From: Nonomuraea endophytica
GTDB lineage: Bacteria > Actinomycetota > Actinomycetes > Streptosporangiales > Streptosporangiaceae
Reading direction: 5' to 3'
Assembly: GCF_014203235.1 (NCBI RefSeq)
Contig: NZ_JACHIN010000005.1
Location: forward strand, 1-64,000
DNA length: 64,000 bases
Shown: positions 33,370-42,878 of the stretch, one piece after another
Numbering within the stretch: the stretch's first letter is position 1
How the letters are laid out: each line of letters opens with the position of its first letter
Program-made: the position numbers and the translations under genes
Notes under the pieces: generated by a model
The model's database searches: none
Seen by the model: only the letters and a program-made list of their open reading frames with translations
Told to the model about the DNA's origin: nothing

Positions 33370-34299
33370 TCAGGGGATGAGGATCGTCTTGCCGGGGAGG
33401 CGGCCGGTGGTGGCCGCGTCGTGGACGGCGGGGAGGTCGGCCAAGGGCCGGCGGTCGGCTACGTCGATTTTCAGGGTTCCCGCGTCCACACGGGCCACCA
33501 GCTCGGCGAGCGCCCCGGCGTCGCTGCGGGCGAAGACGCGTGTGACGCGCACTCCGCGACCGGGCTCCTCCGCCTCGGTGGTGGTGCTGACGAAGGTGCC
33601 GCCGTCGGCGACCAGGTTCGTGAGCTGGGCGGTCTCGTGCGGGCCGGTCTGAACCAGGTTCAGCACCACGTCGAACCGGCGGCCCGCCAATGCCTGGGGG
33701 ACGGGGGTTTCGGTGTAGTTCACGATCTGGTCGGCGGCGTAGGAGCGGATGCGTGCGGCGCTGCGTGGGCCGGCGGTGGCGGTGACCACGGCCCCGGTTC
33801 GCTTGGCCAGCTGGGTGGCGTATCCGCCTACCGCGCCGCCGGCGCCGTTGATCAGGATGTGCCGGCCTGCCCGCAGGTGGGCGTGCTCGTACAGGGCCTG
33901 CCAGGCTGTCAGGCCGACGGCGGGCAGGGCGGCGGCGTCCGCGAGGGGCACGGTTCGCGGGGCGGCGGTCAGGAGGGCGGCCGGGGCGAGGGTGTACTCG
34001 GCAGCCGCTCCGGGGTCGGTCGCGGGGAGGAAGCCGACCACCTTGTCGCCTTCGGTCCAGGTCTGTACGCCCTCGCCTATCTCGGTGATGACGCCGGACA
34101 GGTCGAAGTTCGGGATGTGCGGGAGGGTCAGCGGGAACACCTGCCGCAGGTAGCCGGCGCGGATCGCGACGTCCACCGGGTTGAACGCGGTGGCGGCCAC
34201 CTTCACCACCACCTGGCCGGGTCCCGCCACGGGGAGGTCGACGTCCTCGTGGACCAGGACGTCGGTGTCGCCGTAGGAGTGGTAGCGCACTGCCTTCAT
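33370..34299 (-). CDS. NADP-dependent quinone oxidoreductase-like protein (MDR, zinc-free)
   Basis: A 309-residue medium-chain reductase of the quinone oxidoreductase branch. It starts MKAVRYHSYGDTDVLVHEDV, binds NADPH through ILINGAGGAVGGYATQLAKR and lacks zinc-ligand cysteines. AAGGAGAG precedes the ATG. It is divergent from a MarR gene and three copies of one dyad fill the gap, so it is probably induced by an electrophile or quinone through that regulator. Confidence 0.9.
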   Translation of the reverse strand: MKAVRYHSYGDTDVLVHEDVDLPVAGPGQVVVKVAATAFNPVDVAIRAGYLRQVFPLTLPHIPNFDLSGVITEIGEGVQTWTEGDKVVGFLPATDPGAAAEYTLAPAALLTAAPRTVPLADAAALPAVGLTAWQALYEHAHLRAGRHILINGAGGAVGGYATQLAKRTGAVVTATAGPRSAARIRSYAADQIVNYTETPVPQALAGRRFDVVLNLVQTGPHETAQLTNLVADGGTFVSTTTEAEEPGRGVRVTRVFARSDAGALAELVARVDAGTLKIDVADRRPLADLPAVHDAATTGRLPGKTILIP

Positions 34300-34316
34300 G
34301 ATCTCTCCTTCACATA

Positions 34317-34419
34317 TTGCTTCGAAGTTGAAGCGTGTGATGACCGTAGCTTGCTTTGAGTTCGAAGCAATACCCGGCCGGCGGGTGATCCTGATCACAA
34401 TGCTTTGAGTTCGAAACAT
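34317..34419. promoter_or_regulatory. three MarR operator copies in a divergent promoter
   Basis: TTGCTTTGAGTTCGAAGCAA (34351-34370) and ATGCTTTGAGTTCGAAACAT (34400-34419) are 20-bp imperfect palindromes with identical cores. TTGCTTCGAAGTTGAAGCGT (34317-34336) is a third, rearranged copy. They cover the start regions of both the reductase and the MarR gene. Confidence 0.75.
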
Positions 34420-34432
34420 ATAAGGTGGGGGG

Positions 34433-34933
34433 ATGACCGACGACGGTGTCCAGGGGCTCGACCCCCGGCAGCTGGAGGCCTACTTCGCGCTGATGGAGGC
34501 CGTCAGCCTGCTTCAGCACCACGTCGAGCAGCAGCTCCAGGCCTCGGGGGACCTCAGCTACGTGCAGTTCCAGCTCCTGGCCCGGCTCGCCGACGCGCAG
34601 GGGCAGCTCACCATGACCGCACTCGCCGACAGCGTCGTCTACAGCCGCTCCGGCCTGACCTACCAGGCCGGGCTGATGGAGAAGGCCGGTCTCATCACCC
34701 GCGGCCCCTGTCCCGACGACGAGCGCACCACCCTGGTCACCATCACCGAGGACGGTCTGGCGCTGCTGGGGCGCGTGATGCCGGGGCACATCCAGGTCGC
34801 CCGCGGCATGCTGTTCGACCCTCTGGCCGACGAGGACCTGAGCCGGCTCGGCGACATCATGGTCCGGGTCCGGGACCACATGCGCTCGCTACCCCCCCGC
34901 TCGGCCGCCCCTCGCAGACGCCGGCAGGCCTGA
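34433..34933 (+). CDS. MarR family regulator
   Basis: A 166-residue MarR winged-helix protein. The recognition region is LTMTALADSVVYSRSGLTYQAGLMEKAG, followed by the wing CPDDERTTLVTITEDG. GGGGGG stands before the ATG. It is divergent from the oxidoreductase gene with shared operators, so it likely represses both. The single Cys in the wing (GPCPDD) is a candidate redox switch, but that is speculation. Its 3' end overlaps the convergent gene by 45 bp. Confidence 0.9.
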   Translation: MTDDGVQGLDPRQLEAYFALMEAVSLLQHHVEQQLQASGDLSYVQFQLLARLADAQGQLTMTALADSVVYSRSGLTYQAGLMEKAGLITRGPCPDDERTTLVTITEDGLALLGRVMPGHIQVARGMLFDPLADEDLSRLGDIMVRVRDHMRSLPPRSAAPRRRRQA

Positions 34934-35470
34934 ACCGGTGATGCCCACGGTTCCCGTCTGAATGGCCTGGAGCATGTCGAGGTTGTAGGCGTAGACCTGG
35001 TCGGCGAGGGTGTTCAGCCGCGTGTCGTCGATCGGCTCGCCGTCCGCCCGGCCGTTCCACATCGCCTCCACGGCCTTGCCCAGGGTGACGAAGTCCGCCC
35101 CGATCCGGTTGTCGAACCGGTCCCGGAGCTCGACCCCGAAGTACTGCTGGATGAGGGCGAGGTTGCGGTTGATGCTGTCGTTCCATTCGAACAGGACCTG
35201 CCGGTAGCCCTCCATCCTCGTCTCGGACTTCGCCGAGCGGGTGCCGGTCTCGCCGGCGAGGCTCCAGTACAGCAGGCGCAGGCGGTAGAGCCGCTTGTCG
35301 AGGAGCCTGCTGACCTCCTCGAACACCATGACCGCCCGCTCGCGGTCGCGGTCGCGCGTCTGGACCCGGTGCTGGTGGGCCCACGCCCGCCGCTGGAAGA
35401 AGAAGCCCAGCACGCCACCCAGCACGGTGGTGAGCAGGAATCCGGCCACCACCGGCATCAGCTCGTTCAC
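34889..35470 (-). CDS. single-pass membrane protein of unknown function
   Basis: A 193-residue protein starting at GTG. One membrane helix lies near the N-terminus (VVAGFLLTTVLGGVLGFFF), followed by a charged, probably coiled-coil or helical cytoplasmic region (RVQTRDRDRERAVMVFEEVS, LDKRLYRLRLLYWSLAGE). No catalytic motif is visible and I do not recognise the family. The coding end overlaps the MarR gene by 45 bp in the opposite direction. Confidence 0.7.
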   Translation of the reverse strand: MNELMPVVAGFLLTTVLGGVLGFFFQRRAWAHQHRVQTRDRDRERAVMVFEEVSRLLDKRLYRLRLLYWSLAGETGTRSAKSETRMEGYRQVLFEWNDSINRNLALIQQYFGVELRDRFDNRIGADFVTLGKAVEAMWNGRADGEPIDDTRLNTLADQVYAYNLDMLQAIQTGTVGITGSGLPASARGGRAGG

Positions 35471-35549
35471 GAAACCGCCTCGTTCCGTCGGCCCACCCAG
35501 GCGATCAGGTTCCCGCCACACCCCGGGTGGGCGCAAGGCCGCGGGCGTT

Positions 35550-35999
35550 TCAGCTCACGGCCTGCTTCACCAGCGCGCTGATGCGGGCCTCGATCTCGGG
35601 GGTGATCTCGGTCAGGGCGTAGGAGACCGGCCACATGGCGCCGTCGTCCAGCTGCGCCGGGTCGCTGAAGCCGAGCGTGGCGTAGCGGCTCTTGAACTTC
35701 TCCGCGGGCTGGAAGTGGCAGACCAGCTTGCCGTTGAGCGCGTACGCGGGCATGCCGTACCAGAGCTTCGGGGCGAGGCCGGGGGCGCCGGCGGTGATGA
35801 TGGCGTGCACGCGCTCGGCCAGGACGCGGTCCTCGTCCTTCATCTCGGCGATCTTGGCGAGCACGTCCCGTACCGCCGCCGCGGCCTTCTCGGCCTCGCT
35901 GCGGCGGGCCGTCGTCTTCAGCTCCTTGGCGTGGTCCTTCATCGCGGCGCGCTCCTCGGCCGTGAATCCCTCGTACGCGGTGGTGGTGGTGCTGCTCAT
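35550..35999 (-). CDS. DUF1801 family protein
   Basis: A 149-residue soluble protein of the DUF1801 (YdhG-like) fold. The family core is APKLWYGMPAYALNGKLVCHFQP and the strand KSRYATLGFSDPAQLDDGAMWP. The N-terminal 50 residues are a charged helix. AAGGAG precedes the ATG. Function is unknown; relatives have been linked to iron handling or stress. It is divergent from the MFS transporter, 127 bp away. Confidence 0.85.
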   Translation of the reverse strand: MSSTTTTAYEGFTAEERAAMKDHAKELKTTARRSEAEKAAAAVRDVLAKIAEMKDEDRVLAERVHAIITAGAPGLAPKLWYGMPAYALNGKLVCHFQPAEKFKSRYATLGFSDPAQLDDGAMWPVSYALTEITPEIEARISALVKQAVS

Positions 36000-36126
36000 C
36001 GTGTGCTCCTTCGTCGTTGTCGCTGTAAGACCAAAGGTGCCGGAGCGGGTTGATACATCCGCGATGCGGAGACGATGCGGCCGCATACCTTTTCTTTCTG
36101 GATACCGTCCTGTTAGTTTGCCAGCT

Positions 36127-37236
36127 ATGCCCCTCTCGCTGTTCTTCCTCCTGGATGGCGTTGTTTTCGCCACATGGGTGGTTCGCATCCCCTCGGTCAA
36201 GGACCACCTCGGCGTCTCCACCGGCGGTCTCGGCGTGGCGCTCATGTGCATGGCGATCGGCACCGGCCTCGCCATGACCGTGAGCGGAAGGCTCTGTCTG
36301 CGGTACGGCACGCGCCGCGTCATCCTGGCCGCCATCAGCCTGCTCAGCCTGGCCCTGCCGGTGATCTCGCCGGCCGACACGATGGTGGAGCTGTGCCTGG
36401 CCCTCGCCGTGACCGGGCTGTGCTACGGCACGCTCAACATCGGGCTGAACAGCGCGGCCGTCGAGGTCGAGCGGGCCACCCGCCGGCCGGTCATGTCGGT
36501 GCTGCACGGGTTGTGGAGCGCGGGCGGCCTGGCCGGTGCGCTGCTCGGCGGCCTGCTCCTCGGCTCGCTGACCACCTCGCAGCACTTCCTGCTGGTGTCC
36601 GCGTTCATCCTCCTCAGCACGGCCGTCCTGGCCAGGCCGCTCCTGCGCGGTACGGTCCCCGCGGTCGCGAGCACCCCGGGCCGGGGCGGACCCCGGACGT
36701 TCCGCCTGGCCGTGGCGCTGTGCGGGGTGCTGGCCGTGTGCGCGGCCTTCGGCGAGGGGGCGGTGGCCGACTGGAGCGTGCTGCACCTGCGCGACGACCT
36801 GCGCGCCGAGGCCGACCTGGCCGCGTACGGGTTCTCGGCCTACTCGGTGGCGATCGCGGCCACCCGGCTGGCGGGCAGCCGCCTGGTGGCGCGGTTCGGG
36901 CAGAGCACCGTGCTCGTGACCGGCGCCGTGCTCGCGGTGTGCGGCGGCCTGGCCGCCTCGTGGACGGGTTCGGTGGCGGTGGCGTTCGCCGGGTTCGTGG
37001 TGGTCGGGTGCGGGCTGGCCAACGTGTTCCCGCTGGCCATCGCCCAGGCGGGGGCGCTCGGCGGACCGGCGGGCGTGAGCCTGGCCTCCAGCATCGGCCA
37101 CGCGGGGATGCTCGGCGGGCCGCCGTTGATCGGCTTCCTGGCCGAGCACGTCGGGCTGCCCGCCGCACTGTCGGCCATCGCCGTCTCCTCGGCGGCCGTC
37201 GTGCCGCTCGCGCTGTACCTCCGCGGGGCGCGGTAG
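36127..37236 (+). CDS. MFS transporter
   Basis: A 369-residue major facilitator with about 11-12 helices and the loop motif SGRLCLRYGTRRVILAA between helices 2 and 3. It resembles sugar or small-drug exporters of the YbjJ type. The ATG at 36127 has no visible ribosome-binding site, and TTAGTTT lies close upstream, so a leaderless message is possible. The gene ends 27 bp before a (GACGGC)10 microsatellite. Confidence 0.88.
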   Translation: MPLSLFFLLDGVVFATWVVRIPSVKDHLGVSTGGLGVALMCMAIGTGLAMTVSGRLCLRYGTRRVILAAISLLSLALPVISPADTMVELCLALAVTGLCYGTLNIGLNSAAVEVERATRRPVMSVLHGLWSAGGLAGALLGGLLLGSLTTSQHFLLVSAFILLSTAVLARPLLRGTVPAVASTPGRGGPRTFRLAVALCGVLAVCAAFGEGAVADWSVLHLRDDLRAEADLAAYGFSAYSVAIAATRLAGSRLVARFGQSTVLVTGAVLAVCGGLAASWTGSVAVAFAGFVVVGCGLANVFPLAIAQAGALGGPAGVSLASSIGHAGMLGGPPLIGFLAEHVGLPAALSAIAVSSAAVVPLALYLRGAR

Positions 37237-37611
<375 letters not shown>

Positions 37612-38298
37612 ATGGAGACGCAGGCGGGCGACGCCCTGATCGAGCGGATCCGCGCGCACGCGGCCGACGACGACATCGTGGGCCCGGCGGCCAACGACCT
37701 GCTCGGCGAGCTGTACGCGGGATACCCGGTGGAGAACCTCAGCAGGCTTCTGCACAGCGACGACGAGGCGGTCGCCGGGACGGGCGCCTGGTTGCTGGCG
37801 GAGCTGGCGGAGTTCGCCGCCCCGATGATGGACGAGATCCCGGCCCTGCTCTCCCACCGGAACCGCATCGTCCGGTACTACGCGACGGCGGTCGTCCTGG
37901 AGAACGCCGACGAACGCCACGGGCCGGTCATCGCCCAGGTCATCGCCCTGAGCCAGGACCTGGAAAGCGCGATCCGCTGGAAAGTCCTGGAATTCCTGAC
38001 CGAGTCGTCCGTCGAGCAGCTTGAGGCGGGGGCGTCCTGCCTGGCTCCCGGCCAGCTCAGGGACCTGACCGAATGGCTGGTCCTGCAGGAGGACGAGGAG
38101 CCCGACACCTCCGGCATCATCACCCGGCTGGCCGCGAGCGACCCGGTGACCAGGCTGTTCGCCGCCGCCGCGGCCATCAGCCTGTCCGGCCCCGACGACC
38201 TGAGCCTCCTGGAGCACGCGGCCAGGGCCGAGGACGAGGAGATCCGCTCGTTCGCCGGGGAACGGCTGGGCGAACTGCGCGAGCACGGAGCCGGCTAG
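37612..38298 (+). CDS. HEAT-repeat protein
   Basis: A 228-residue all-helical protein with HEAT-like repeats (AVAGTGAWLLAELAEFAAPM, RIVRYYATAVVLENADERHG, PVTRLFAAAAAISLSGPDDL). AAGGAGG precedes the ATG. Such single-domain HEAT proteins act as scaffolds or as immunity proteins of contact-dependent toxins. No toxin gene adjoins it, so no function is assigned. Confidence 0.8.
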   Translation: METQAGDALIERIRAHAADDDIVGPAANDLLGELYAGYPVENLSRLLHSDDEAVAGTGAWLLAELAEFAAPMMDEIPALLSHRNRIVRYYATAVVLENADERHGPVIAQVIALSQDLESAIRWKVLEFLTESSVEQLEAGASCLAPGQLRDLTEWLVLQEDEEPDTSGIITRLAASDPVTRLFAAAAAISLSGPDDLSLLEHAARAEDEEIRSFAGERLGELREHGAG

Positions 38299-38393
38299 CG
38301 AACGGTGCAAAGTACCTAAGCGCGACAGATTCGCCGTTGTCAGCGTTTGTCTAGCGTTGGGATCACGACGATCCGAGGAACCCTGGAGGAATC

Positions 38394-38684
38394 ATGGCCG
38401 CTTACCTGCTCGCCCACCTGCGCAAGCCGGAAGAGATCCACCCCGACGTGCTGGAGTACAAGGAACGGGTCCAGTCGGCCCTGGACCCCTTCTCCGGCCG
38501 GTTCATCGTGCGCGGGGGCGAGGTCGACGTCCGGGAGGGCGACTGGCCGGGCGATGTGATCCTGGTGGAGTTCCCGTCCATGAAGCACGCCCGCGACTTC
38601 TACGACTCGGCCGCCTACCAGGAGATCCTCCGGCTCCGCACGGACCACCTGAAGGGCGAGCTGATCCTCGTCGAAGGCGTCTGA
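38394..38684 (+). CDS. DUF1330 family small protein
   Basis: A 96-residue dimeric alpha-beta-barrel type protein. DUF1330 features are PGDVILVEFPSMKHARDFYDSAAYQEI and the final strand ELILVEGV. GGAGGA precedes the ATG. Members are of unknown function and often stress-linked. It ends 9 bp before the convergent APC permease gene. Confidence 0.9.
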   Translation: MAAYLLAHLRKPEEIHPDVLEYKERVQSALDPFSGRFIVRGGEVDVREGDWPGDVILVEFPSMKHARDFYDSAAYQEILRLRTDHLKGELILVEGV

Positions 38685-38693
38685 ACCGCGAGA

Positions 38694-40103
38694 TCACTCC
38701 CGCGGGCGGTTCAGCGCGGAGTGGCGGTAGCTGTAGGCGACGTAGATGATCAGGCCGATCAGGAACCACACCGCGAAGCGCAGCCAGGTCGCCGGGCTCA
38801 GGAAGGTGATCAGCCACACCGAGAAGACGACCCCGATGGCCGGGACCACCGGCATGCCCGGCGTCCGGAAGGTACGCGGCAGGTCCGGCTGCCGGTACCT
38901 CAGGACGATGACGGCCACGCACACCACGACGAAGGCCAGCAGGATGCCGATGTTGGTCAGCTCGGCCGCCTCGCGAATCGGCAGGAATCCCGCGATGAGC
39001 GCCGAGACCACACCCACGATCCAGGTGATACGGCTCGGCACCCGGCGCACCGGATGAACCTTGGCGAACCAGCGCGGCAGCAATCCGTCACGGCTCATCG
39101 CGAACCACACGCGGGTGACGCCGAGCATGAAGGTGAACATGACGGTGAGGATGCCGATGATCGCTCCGGCCGCGATGACGCCCGCGAGCTTGGACAGCCC
39201 GACCGAGGCGAAGGCCGAGGAGAACCCGCTCTCGGGGTCGATGTCTTTGTAGTTCTGCATACCGGTCAGGACCAGCGTGGCCAGCACGTACAACACCATC
39301 GAGATGGCCAGCGAGTAGATGATCGCCTTGGGCATGTGCCGCTGGGCGTCCTTGGACTCCTCGGCGGCGGTGCTCATCGCGTCGTAGCCGAAGACGGCGA
39401 AGAAGACGGTCGCCGCGCCGGTGATCGCGCCGGTCACGCCGAACGGGAAGAACGGGGTGTAGTTGGCCGGGTTGATGAAGAAGAAGCCGACCACGATCAC
39501 CATCAGCACGACGACGACCTTCACCCCGACGACGAAGGTCTCGAACCGGGCGGCGGCCTTGATGCCGAGATTCAGCAGGAACGCGATGAGCAGGCACAAC
39601 ACCACCGCGAACAGGTCGACGACCCGGCCGGGCCCGGTGCCCGGCGCGCCCAGCATCCATTCGGGCAGGTGGAGGCCGAGGTTGCCGACGAGGAACCCGA
39701 AGTAGCCGGAGATGCCGATCCCCACGACCGCGACGATGGCGGTGTACTCCAGCAGCAGGTCCCAGCCGATGAACCACCCGGCCAGTTCTCCCAGTACGGC
39801 GTAGCCGTAGGTATAGGCGGAGCCCGCTTTCGGGATGAGCCCGGCGAACTCCGCGTAGGAGAACGCCGCTGCGGCGCTGGCCACACCGGCGATGAGGAAG
39901 GAGATGAGCACGGCGGGCCCGGCGGTCTGGTTGGCGACCGCGCCGGCGAGGGCGAAGATCCCCGCGCCGATGATGCCGCCGACGCCGATCGCGGTGAGCT
40001 GCCACAGGCCGAGCACCCGTGTCAGTTCCCCTTCGTGCTCGCTGGCGATCTGCTCGACCGGCTTGCGCCGGAACACTCCCGAGCCGCCTCCGAACGAAGC
40101 CAT
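38694..40103 (-). CDS. APC family cationic amino acid transporter
   Basis: A 469-residue transporter with about 12 helices. It opens with the cytoplasmic FRRKPVEQIASEHEGELTRV and the first helix GVGGIIGAGIFALAGAVA, the small-residue substrate loop of YfnA/CAT-type carriers. VFFAVFGYDAMSTAAEESKDAQ is the helix 6-7 motif. Import of a cationic or neutral amino acid is the likely role. It is transcribed alone. Confidence 0.9.
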   Translation of the reverse strand: MASFGGGSGVFRRKPVEQIASEHEGELTRVLGLWQLTAIGVGGIIGAGIFALAGAVANQTAGPAVLISFLIAGVASAAAAFSYAEFAGLIPKAGSAYTYGYAVLGELAGWFIGWDLLLEYTAIVAVVGIGISGYFGFLVGNLGLHLPEWMLGAPGTGPGRVVDLFAVVLCLLIAFLLNLGIKAAARFETFVVGVKVVVVLMVIVVGFFFINPANYTPFFPFGVTGAITGAATVFFAVFGYDAMSTAAEESKDAQRHMPKAIIYSLAISMVLYVLATLVLTGMQNYKDIDPESGFSSAFASVGLSKLAGVIAAGAIIGILTVMFTFMLGVTRVWFAMSRDGLLPRWFAKVHPVRRVPSRITWIVGVVSALIAGFLPIREAAELTNIGILLAFVVVCVAVIVLRYRQPDLPRTFRTPGMPVVPAIGVVFSVWLITFLSPATWLRFAVWFLIGLIIYVAYSYRHSALNRPRE

Positions 40104-40177
40104 CGTCTCGCCTCCCTGGTCACGACGCTGTCACCGGCGAGGGGGAATGCTAGAAACGTACCCATTCCGACGAGGAA

Positions 40178-40975
40178 TCAGACCGAAGCGGGGCGGACCC
40201 AGTCGCGGTTCTCGCGCAGGACCGTGAACCCGGCCGATCGGTAGAGCGCCACCGCGGCGTGGTTCGAGGACGGCGTCAGCACGGCGACCGCGCTCGCGCC
40301 CCGCTGGACAAGGGCCGCGCACGTGCCCAGCACGGCATCGCGCCCGTAGCCGTGCCCGCGATGGTCGGGAGCGGTGCCGACCGGCTCGAGCAGCCCGCAC
40401 CTGCCCGCGCCCGCGAACCATCCGGTCGCGGCGGCCGCCGGCTCCCCCGCGGGCGTGCGCACGATCGTCTCCACGGCCAGCTCGCCGGCCGGCGAGCGCC
40501 TCATCGTGTGCCAGTTCTCGACCGTGAGCGTGGACTTGAAGGCGGCGCGATGCACCAGCGCCCGGTCGGCCACGTCGGCCGCGCCGACCGGCTCGGCCCG
40601 GCTGGACACCGGGCGCGGGGTCCACGACAGGACGAGCCAGGACTCCCGCTCGCGCTCCCATCCGGGCACCGGCAGGCCGTCGGACCAGTCGTTGCCGGGT
40701 TCGAGCAGCTGCTCGGCGTCGGCCGCGAGCGCGCCGAGATCGGCGCCGGGCGCGGCGGTCACCCGCAGCACGGGGCCGTCGAGGAAGCCGGCCGCCACCG
40801 GCGCCGCGTCGTCCGTCCAGAGGTAGACGGCGGCGTCGGTGAAGCGCAGGTACCACCCCACGTCTCCGGGATGGAGGCCGCCGGCCGGGGCGTCGGCCGG
40901 CGTCCACTCCGCGAGCGCGTGCAGCGCGGGACCGGTTTGCGCAGGTGTCAGGCGGTGACGGGCGAGTGAGATCAC
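40178..40975 (-). CDS. GNAT family N-acetyltransferase
   Basis: A 265-residue acetyltransferase. The C-terminal half has the acetyl-CoA motif DHRGHGYGRDAVLGTCAAL and the following SNHAAVALYRSAGF. The N-terminal half is a degenerate second GNAT-like domain. The substrate is unknown. It is a monocistronic gene with no informative neighbours. Confidence 0.88.
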   Translation of the reverse strand: MISLARHRLTPAQTGPALHALAEWTPADAPAGGLHPGDVGWYLRFTDAAVYLWTDDAAPVAAGFLDGPVLRVTAAPGADLGALAADAEQLLEPGNDWSDGLPVPGWERERESWLVLSWTPRPVSSRAEPVGAADVADRALVHRAAFKSTLTVENWHTMRRSPAGELAVETIVRTPAGEPAAAATGWFAGAGRCGLLEPVGTAPDHRGHGYGRDAVLGTCAALVQRGASAVAVLTPSSNHAAVALYRSAGFTVLRENRDWVRPASV

Positions 40976-41035
40976 GCAGGGCAGGTTAGCCAGCGCGCCT
41001 CTGGTGTCTCAAAGGCTTTTCACCAGGCGGATCTC

Positions 41036-42214
41036 TCACCGCAGCGCGTCGGCCGGTTCCATGCGGGCCGCGCGCAGCGCCGGATACAGGCCCGCCAGCA
41101 GCCCCACCAGCGCGCCGGCCACGGGTGCGGCCAGCGCCAGCCGTACGTCGAGGACCGGGGTCCACTGGCGCACGGCGGCCACCGCGACCACGGTCACCAT
41201 GCCGACGCTGGCCCCGATCACCCCGCCGGTCAGGCCGATCAGGCTGGACTCCATCAGGAACTGGGCGGCGATGTGGCGGCGGGCCGCGCCCAGGGCGCGG
41301 CGCAGGCCGATCTCGGCGACCCGTTCCATGACGGTGACCAGCGTGACGTTGGCGATGCCGACCGCACCGACGATCAGGGAGACCAGGCCGAGGATGAGGA
41401 AGAGGCCGTTGACGTCGTCCTGGGCGCCGTCGCGCGCCCGTTTGGGGCTCGGCGGCGCGATCACCTGCAGCTCGGCGCTGCGGTTGGGGCTCAGCGCGAG
41501 CGGGGCCTGGCGGGCGATGAGCTCGGCGGCGCCCAGCTGGGTGGCGACCAGGACGCGGGTGACGTCCTTGAGCCCGATGTCGGGGCCCAGCGTGGGCGGG
41601 ACGAGGATCGCGCTGGCCAGGATCTGCTCGCGCCGCAGGCCGCCGATGATGCCGATGACGGTGTAGGCGCGGTCCTTGATGAACACGGCGGGCGCGTGTT
41701 CCAGGCTGGTGATGCCGAGCATGGCGGCGGCCTGCTCCCCCAGCACGACGACCCGGTCGCGGCGGCTGACGTGGCCGGCGTCGTAATAGCGCCCGGCCAG
41801 CATCCGGCCGAGGGTGGTCTGCGGCAGGTCGGGGGTGGCCGCGACCACCGCGAGGGTCTGCCCGGACACCCGGGTGGGGTCGAGCAGGTTGTTGGCGGTC
41901 ACGACGAGGTTGGAGCTCTTGTCGCTCTGCGCCAGCGCCGTCGCCGAGGTCACGCCGCGCAGGAGGCGCAGCTCTTTGGCCGCGTCCCAGGACACGAGGG
42001 GATTGTGGCCGCCGCGTGGCACCTCGACGGTGACGCTGGTGGCCAGCAGTTCGTCGAACCGGCCGACGATCTGGTTGCCCGCGGTGGCGGCGATGCCCAG
42101 CGTGACCACCAGCGTGCCGATGCCCAGGACGGTGCCGAGCGTGGTCAGGGCCGAACGCACCGGGCGGGCGAGCATCCCCGCCATGGACTCGGTCCACAGG
42201 TCACGGAGCTTCAC
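41036..42214 (-). CDS. ABC transporter permease, MacB type
   Basis: A 392-residue permease. The N-terminal helix lies in TLGTVLGIGTLVVTLGIAA, followed by a large extracellular domain of about 200 residues (MacB-PCD) and three C-terminal helices beginning near LFLILGLVSLIVGAVGIAN; the coupling motif is RVAEIGLRRALGAARRHI. It forms an efflux complex with the ATPase and the membrane-fusion-like protein upstream. Its ATG overlaps the ATPase gene by 14 bp. It is the last gene of the four-gene operon. Confidence 0.92.
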   Translation of the reverse strand: MKLRDLWTESMAGMLARPVRSALTTLGTVLGIGTLVVTLGIAATAGNQIVGRFDELLATSVTVEVPRGGHNPLVSWDAAKELRLLRGVTSATALAQSDKSSNLVVTANNLLDPTRVSGQTLAVVAATPDLPQTTLGRMLAGRYYDAGHVSRRDRVVVLGEQAAAMLGITSLEHAPAVFIKDRAYTVIGIIGGLRREQILASAILVPPTLGPDIGLKDVTRVLVATQLGAAELIARQAPLALSPNRSAELQVIAPPSPKRARDGAQDDVNGLFLILGLVSLIVGAVGIANVTLVTVMERVAEIGLRRALGAARRHIAAQFLMESSLIGLTGGVIGASVGMVTVVAVAAVRQWTPVLDVRLALAAPVAGALVGLLAGLYPALRAARMEPADALR

Positions 42215-42878
42215 GGAGCACCCCGTCCGCGATCCGGACCCGGCGTTTGGCGCGGGCGCTCACCCCGTCCTCGTGCGTGATCACCAGGATGGTCAGCCCC
42301 TCGGCGCGCAGGCCGTCGAACAGGTCCAGGATGGCCTCGGTGTTGCGGCTGTCGAGGTTGCCGGTCGGCTCGTCGCACAGAAGCAGGGCCGGCTGGGCCA
42401 TCAGGGCGCGGGCGATGGCCACCCGCTGGCGTTCGCCGCCCGACAGGCGATCGGGCAGGAACCGGATGCGATGGCTCATGCCCACCTGCTCCAGCGCCTG
42501 TTCCGCGCGGGTCCGGCGGCCGGCGCGCGGGTGCGGGCCGTACACCTCGGCGAGCATGACGTTCTCCACGACCGTGCGGTGGGCCAGCAGGTGGAAGGAC
42601 TGGAAGACGAACCCGATGCGGGTGCCCCGCAGCCGGGTCCGCCCGCCGTCGCGCAGCGCCGTGGTCTCGACCCCGTCCAGCCGGTACGTGCCGGAGGTCG
42701 GCCGGTCGAGCAGGCCGAGGATGTTGAGCAGGGTGGACTTGCCGGAGCCCGACGGCCCGACGATGGCCATGTAGTCACCCTGCTCGACGCGCAGGTCCAC
42801 GTCGGCCAGCGCGCGTACCGGCGGGTCGGAGGGGAAGTCCCGGCAGACGCCGGCCAGCTCGATGACGGGCTCAGGCAT
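42201..42878 (-). CDS. ABC transporter ATPase, MacB/LolD type
   Basis: A 225-residue ATPase. Walker A is GPSGSGKST, then FVFQSFHLLAHRTV, signature LSGGERQRVAIARAL, Walker B LLLCDEPTGNLD and the switch His in VITHEDG. It pairs with the MacB-type permease. It overlaps the gene before it by 8 bp and the gene after it by 14 bp, so the whole set is translationally coupled. Confidence 0.95.
   Translation of the reverse strand: MPEPVIELAGVCRDFPSDPPVRALADVDLRVEQGDYMAIVGPSGSGKSTLLNILGLLDRPTSGTYRLDGVETTALRDGGRTRLRGTRIGFVFQSFHLLAHRTVVENVMLAEVYGPHPRAGRRTRAEQALEQVGMSHRIRFLPDRLSGGERQRVAIARALMAQPALLLCDEPTGNLDSRNTEAILDLFDGLRAEGLTILVITHEDGVSARAKRRVRIADGVLREAP

Noticed and set aside
24000..34000. A secondary-metabolite cluster around the LAL regulator
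   Set aside because: No polyketide, peptide or terpene biosynthetic genes occur anywhere in the window.
37612..38298. HEAT protein as an immunity protein of a toxin system
   Set aside because: No polymorphic toxin, secretion or adaptor gene is nearby; the repeat fold alone is not enough.
41001..41026. Hairpin CTGGTG/CACCAG after the efflux permease as a terminator
   Set aside because: Only 6 bp with a 14-nt loop and no T-run; too weak to list.
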